IMG/VR virus record: IMGVR_UViG_3300044730_001661
Span: 1 to 64,000 of that record
Direction: 5' to 3' (one strand)
Length of the DNA: 64,000 bases
DNA from: a virus
Numbering within the stretch: position 1 is the stretch's first letter; every line of letters starts with the position of its first letter. Below the pieces are notes generated by a model. The model searched no databases. It saw only the letters and a program-made list of their open reading frames with translations, and had not been told where the DNA came from. Made by a program: the position numbers and the translations under genes. Positions 59,908-64,000 of the stretch are shown one piece after another.

Positions 59908-60296
59908 TATTCAGTAATTTCCTCTGTATTTATGGCATTTACTTGAAGTCTTGTTCCCATCAATTGATAAATGTTATCTTTTTGTTGATTGTTTGTTTGA
60001 TATTTGTATTCGGTTACACCTGTTAAATTTTTGTAATGTTCTACTGCGAGCATAACCTTTGAAAAAACTTCATGTGCATTTATGTTTTTATTGTTTACAT
60101 TATTAAAATTTACATTTTCAGCTTGTTTAAATGCTACACAAGTTTTTTCACTAGAATCATGAAAAAACAACACATTATATTCTACTTGATTTACTGTAAA
60201 CTGATATACAATCCAAAAATGTTGAAAACTATTTGATGTATTGCCGTTTTCTACAAAAATATTATTTTCTAAAATATATGAAGTATTATATATCAT
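59907..60296 (-). CDS. hypothetical protein between fibre genes, 129 aa
   Basis: Alpha/beta look: IYNTSYILENNIFVENGNTS, FTVNQVEYNVLFFHDSSEKT, then KVMLAVEHYKNLTGVTEYKY. Asn/Gln-rich. Could be a fibre assembly chaperone, judging only by position. TAATG junction with the next gene. Confidence 0.6.
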   Translation of the reverse strand: MIYNTSYILENNIFVENGNTSNSFQHFWIVYQFTVNQVEYNVLFFHDSSEKTCVAFKQAENVNFNNVNNKNINAHEVFSKVMLAVEHYKNLTGVTEYKYQTNNQQKDNIYQLMGTRLQVNAINTEEITE

Positions 60297-63200
60297 CCTA
60301 TTCTCTCTATTTCAATCATATAGTTTAATGTTCCAGCCTTTGGAATCGGTTGTGTAACAGAAATTGAAATGTAATCTCCATCATATGATAAACTATATAC
60401 AGGAGCACTCAATCCATTAAATAAGGATATTTCAGACCAATTTAAAGTATTAGAATCTGATAAAGTTACCATAAAAGTTGATAAATTATCATAAGGAGTT
60501 GCAAACGATGTTTCTTTATTGGCTATCGTTATTTTAAATGATCCACTTACATCATCAACAATAGTATCATATGATATTTTACAAATTGTTACTCCAACCA
60601 AAGCTGATGTTGAAGTGTAGTAACTATAAAGTTTATTAACTGCTGTGTAATTAAACGAACTATATTGTACAGCAAAACGAGATTCTGCTGTAATTCCAAA
60701 AGCTGATGATTTATTTATAGTCACCGGACCACTAAATGACGCAGTGGAACCCTGTAAAGATCCCGCAAGAGTCATCCCACCAGAAGCACTAATCCCCGCA
60801 GTAAATCTTGTAAGTGCACTGAAGGTTCCTCCTGCAGCACTCAATCCACCGTTGGCAGCTAACAATCCGGTGACCGTAATGGCATCGGTTACTGCATCAC
60901 CAAGATTGACATTTCCATTGGCAACAAAGTTTCCATTGACGGTAAGAGTTGAACCAGAAGGAATTATTATGTTTGATGATAAAGTTGCTCCAGAAGCACT
61001 AATACCACTTGGTGCATTCACCAATCCGTATATTGTTGCGGAGGTTTGTGTATTTCTACCAATGACTGCCGTATTGGAGCCTAAACCAACGGCTAAATTA
61101 CCAATTACAATCTCGTTAGTTTGTGCGTCTGCGGATGCACGGGCATCGTAACCAATGTAAATTCCACCAGTTGCTGATGAAAGAGAACCAGCACCCGTAC
61201 CTCTTCTTCTTCCAGCCAGTGCTCCGATTGCAGTGTTTTGACTTCCTGAGTTAAGGAATAATAGAGATTGATTACCTATTGCAGTATTATCAGAACTGAA
61301 TGTATTACCAGCAGAGGTTAATGAAAAACTTCCTATTGCAGTATTTCTATATCCTGTTTCATTTCCATCAAGCGTATTGTGACCTATTGCCACATTATCA
61401 CTTCCACTCGTATTAAACTCTAAACTACTCTCTCCTATTGCAATATTCCTAAAACCTGCATTATTATTAAGTGCAAAACTACTTATTGCCACATTAGCGA
61501 AACCAGCATCGGTACTATTACTCATTGCGGCAGCACCAATTGCCACATTATTATCACCAGCAGTTGCCGATGCAAGAGCACTATGACCAACAGCTGTGTT
61601 GGATAAACCGCCCTCCATTACTCCTAATGCAAATGCTCCTATTACAGTATTGCTAGATCCCGAAACTGGTCCCTGACCAATTCTCAAACTATTTACAAAA
61701 ATATCATTGGCAAAGGTTATTCCACCTGCGGCAGAAATTCCTGATGTAAAGGATTGAAGAGCAACAAAGGTATTTGCCGTTCCTGTGGTTACGCCAGTAA
61801 CATCGCCAGTAAGACCGTTGAAAGATGTTACCGTACCGAGTCTAATTTGATTTATGAATGATGTTCCGCTAATAGCCTTGGAAGTTGTAGAAGAAGCTCC
61901 GTCATCGGTAAATACTTTTATAAACTCAGAACTAATTGTATTCAGTTTACTCACGACACCGGATGTTGCATACCCAACACCTTCTATGTCGGTCAAGTAC
62001 ATTACATTGGTACCCGGTCTTTGAACTAAAATTTTATCAGCAAGATCTGGATTTTTTAAACCAGTTATTGCAGAAGCGCCTTGAATGTAATTCAAGGTAA
62101 ATGAGTATGTTGAACCAGAAATACTAGAAGTTATTCCCTGTCCTGCATTTAAAATAATATTTTGCGTAGCACCATTTACACTCAAAACTCCAGTATTCGA
62201 AACAGTCAGAGTGTTTCCAGAGACAGATAGACCGATACCAGAGCCATTGGTGATACCGACAGCACCAGTAAGACCACGCAAAGAACTTACAAGCGGTAAA
62301 CTTGTGACACTTAAATTTTCCCATCCAGTGACACCATCCACATAAGTCAACACCTGATAATTTTGAGGAGATGTTATTATAACATCCGTCAAATCATCAA
62401 GAGTCAACGATACTGATCCACCGCCACTCGTCGTGCTTCTAAAGTTTCCTGCCTGAAGAATAAGAGCATCAGATGTATTTGTTAAATCGGTGGCACCGCT
62501 TTTTACCAGCAAATATCCGGCAAAGATCGCATTTGTTCTGGTATTTTCAATTTCAGTAAAGTTTTCAAAGTTTATGTTTGCAGCAGCATCTGCCAAACTT
62601 GTATACTCTGCACGACCATAATAAACACCCAAAAGAGTCGGTGTATTTGGATAATAGAATAGTCTTTGAATTGTGTATTTACCACCGGGAACTGTTTGTA
62701 AAGTTCCGCTACCATTATCATACTTGGTAGGATCTATTGCAGTTTGGTTGGGAACCGTTATAAAACTTCCTGCGGTTACTCCACGATAATATCTGTAGAA
62801 AATGCAATCTGTGTAAGCCCCATCCGACACAACGCTTGGATTGTCCGTATCATTGATCCAGTTTCTACCAAGGCTAAAAGCGGTTCCAGAAGTTCTGTTT
62901 AGTTTTAAGTTTGCACCATTTGGTTGGATGGTGTGCCCAGAGACTTTAATTGGACCGAAGGAACGAATGAATTGCTCGTACTGCTTGTCCGTTGCGTATG
63001 CCACGTTTGGATTTGTTCTTGCAAGATTGATAAATGTTCTTGAAGGGTGTACGAGCTGACCAATAATTATAGTAGTTTCTAGCTGTTGATCCGTATAGTA
63101 AGTTGGTCTCTGTTGGACAAGACCAGCAGAATCCACATAAATCCAAGTAGTATCACTAGTTGCGAGATGTGTTAACGTTATTCCAGTTTGGCCTGCCCAA

Positions 63201-63511
63201 TCAACATAGTGGAATGTTGGAAATGGGCCAGATGTATAGGTAGATCCAGAGGCGTGTATTTGTCCTCTTCCGGCAGTAATGTCAAAATGTGCACTGTTTC
63301 CCGCATTTATAGAAATAATTCCACCATACAAAAGACCTGTTGCTAGATTTGATGCATAAATGCTTCCAGAAATTCCGTAAAGGGCGTTCGAATCATTTGC
63401 AATATCTGCTGTAACGATTTTATCCCAAGCAACTCCATTGTATTGCCACTGCTGTCCCGCGTAGGAATACGTCTGTCCTGATGATGGGGTTGATGGAAAA
63501 TCAATAGGCAT
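60293..63511 (-). CDS. large tail fibre with YadA-type head repeats, 1072 aa
   Basis: MPIDFPSTPSSGQTYSYAGQ with WQYNGVAWDKI is a common phage fibre N-terminus. Residues about 625-800 contain repeated NTAIG/NVAIG units (NTVIGAFALGVMEGGLSNTA, DNVAIGHNTLDGNETGYRNT) as in YadA-type trimeric adhesin heads. ISASGG(M/A)T blocks follow. Trimeric receptor-binding fibre. First gene of its late operon; ATG two bases after predicted +1. Confidence 0.85.
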   Translation of the reverse strand: MPIDFPSTPSSGQTYSYAGQQWQYNGVAWDKIVTADIANDSNALYGISGSIYASNLATGLLYGGIISINAGNSAHFDITAGRGQIHASGSTYTSGPFPTFHYVDWAGQTGITLTHLATSDTTWIYVDSAGLVQQRPTYYTDQQLETTIIIGQLVHPSRTFINLARTNPNVAYATDKQYEQFIRSFGPIKVSGHTIQPNGANLKLNRTSGTAFSLGRNWINDTDNPSVVSDGAYTDCIFYRYYRGVTAGSFITVPNQTAIDPTKYDNGSGTLQTVPGGKYTIQRLFYYPNTPTLLGVYYGRAEYTSLADAAANINFENFTEIENTRTNAIFAGYLLVKSGATDLTNTSDALILQAGNFRSTTSGGGSVSLTLDDLTDVIITSPQNYQVLTYVDGVTGWENLSVTSLPLVSSLRGLTGAVGITNGSGIGLSVSGNTLTVSNTGVLSVNGATQNIILNAGQGITSSISGSTYSFTLNYIQGASAITGLKNPDLADKILVQRPGTNVMYLTDIEGVGYATSGVVSKLNTISSEFIKVFTDDGASSTTSKAISGTSFINQIRLGTVTSFNGLTGDVTGVTTGTANTFVALQSFTSGISAAGGITFANDIFVNSLRIGQGPVSGSSNTVIGAFALGVMEGGLSNTAVGHSALASATAGDNNVAIGAAAMSNSTDAGFANVAISSFALNNNAGFRNIAIGESSLEFNTSGSDNVAIGHNTLDGNETGYRNTAIGSFSLTSAGNTFSSDNTAIGNQSLLFLNSGSQNTAIGALAGRRRGTGAGSLSSATGGIYIGYDARASADAQTNEIVIGNLAVGLGSNTAVIGRNTQTSATIYGLVNAPSGISASGATLSSNIIIPSGSTLTVNGNFVANGNVNLGDAVTDAITVTGLLAANGGLSAAGGTFSALTRFTAGISASGGMTLAGSLQGSTASFSGPVTINKSSAFGITAESRFAVQYSSFNYTAVNKLYSYYTSTSALVGVTICKISYDTIVDDVSGSFKITIANKETSFATPYDNLSTFMVTLSDSNTLNWSEISLFNGLSAPVYSLSYDGDYISISVTQPIPKAGTLNYMIEIERIG

Positions 63512-63518
63512 TGTCTAA

Positions 63519-63526
63519 TATTTATC
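63519..63526 (-). promoter_or_regulatory. late promoter (GATAAATA) of the fibre operon
   Basis: Predicted +1 at 63513, two bases before ATG 63511. Confidence 0.7.
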
Positions 63527-63538
63527 TTAAATTACAAA

Positions 63539-63754
63539 TTAATAGTCTGAAGGATCTGCTTCAACAAATTCCGAAGGAGATAACCAGATCAGTCTTTTTC
63601 CACAGTATACACCTTCAACCAAACATTTTGTTGGATCCTGTGCAATTTCTCCCCAGTATATGAACCGATCATCAGCTGAAAGCTGAAAGTTTATAGCCTG
63701 TGTTGAATTTGCATCAACTAATTTTACGATGGATAATGGTCTTGGGTTTGGCAT
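63539..63754 (-). CDS. small hypothetical protein upstream of the fibre, 71 aa
   Basis: MPNPRPLSIVKLVDANSTQA, then DDRFIYWGEIAQDPTKCLVE, CGKRLIWLSPSEFVEADP: beta-rich, like short tail-associated proteins of T4-like phages. Function unknown. Three bases lie between it and the preceding stop codon. Confidence 0.65.
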   Translation of the reverse strand: MPNPRPLSIVKLVDANSTQAINFQLSADDRFIYWGEIAQDPTKCLVEGVYCGKRLIWLSPSEFVEADPSDY

Positions 63755-63757
63755 AGT

Positions 63758-64000
63758 TTATGAGAATATTAAAATTTCCCTTGCTACTGGTCGGCGTATT
63801 CTGATGCCGATGTAATCCAGGAATATAAGTCTTGCGGTTGCTGTAGCCGTTACTGTCTTGGAATTGGTTATAAAGCCACCCATGTAGTCTCCAGCTGCCG
63901 TTGGAATTCTTGCTGTTGTGGTAGGTGTTGCCGTACCTTCTGTATTTATATTATCTGTGAGATTTTTGATTTTATAGGTCGTCGTATATGTCCCATCAGA
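63758..64000 (-). CDS. partial structural protein running off the window (80 residues seen)
   Basis: The frame is open from 64000 to a TAA at 63760-63758. Visible end: Thr-rich (SDGTYTTTYKIKNLTDNINT, TATPTTTARIPTAAG), then YMGGFITNSKTVTATATARL and a basic end IRIRRPVAREILIFS. Only the C-terminus is seen; probably a virion protein. Confidence 0.65.
   Translation of the reverse strand, partial: SDGTYTTTYKIKNLTDNINTEGTATPTTTARIPTAAGDYMGGFITNSKTVTATATARLIFLDYIGIRIRRPVAREILIFS

Noticed and set aside
1-64000. CRISPR arrays, insertion sequences, integrase or att sites
   Set aside because: No regularly spaced direct repeats, transposase or integrase motifs found on reading both strands.

Overview
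The window is a 64 kb piece of a large tailed-phage genome (Caudoviricetes, myovirus-like) with a T4-type core: family B DNA polymerase, UvsX recombinase, DnaB-type helicase, Toprim primase, and T4-style late promoters (TATAAATA and close variants) in front of virion genes. The host cannot be fixed from the sequence. Hints are a B12-dependent ribonucleotide reductase, a circularly permuted (two-piece) tmRNA, a C-terminus resembling PEP-CTERM, and widespread leaderless starts.

Layout. (1) 1-13.4 kb: GC-rich early arm of about 25 mostly unknown small genes plus an AAA+/VWA pair. Nearly every gene has its own near-consensus TTGACA-17-TACAAT promoter placed so that +1 falls on the A of the ATG. 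Seven plus-strand genes (and one minus-strand copy) carry a second promoter a fixed 73-76 bp upstream (82 bp in the minus copy). Four copies of a ~100 bp cruciform-type element lie between terminators and promoters and divide the right part of this arm into modules. Four tRNAs (Lys, Leu, Arg, Ile) lie inside. (2) 13.5-14.4 kb: a repeat-rich non-coding block at the switch from GC-rich to AT-rich sequence. (3) 14.4-19.5 kb: two genes with T4-like capsid-targeting N-termini (minus), then a plus operon of small genes, three tRNAs, a SPOUT methyltransferase and a GroES-like protein. (4) 19.5-42.4 kb: virion and accessory genes under late promoters, including an RCC1-repeat protein, a large HNH-tailed protein and an MGME1-like nuclease; a tRNA/tmRNA cluster sits at 27.2-28 kb. 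(5) 42.4-53.5 kb: one minus-strand replication and nucleotide operon, from a DUF1599-like gene and the polymerase down to UvsX, helicase, primase, ThyX, class II RNR and tRNA-Asn. (6) 53.5-56.9 kb: a likely lysis cluster, a structural protein and dUTPase. (7) 56.9-64 kb: a minus-strand tail-fibre operon that runs off the window.

How it works together (inference). The early arm would be read by host sigma-70 RNA polymerase as many independent leaderless messages. The replication operon starts from one sigma-70-like promoter at 53.5 kb. Virion genes use gp55-type late promoters, many also leaderless. tRNAs, the tRNA methyltransferase and the tmRNA would support or rescue phage translation. RNR, ThyX and dUTPase supply dNTPs.

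All calls come from reading sequence and recalled family signatures; no database search was run.
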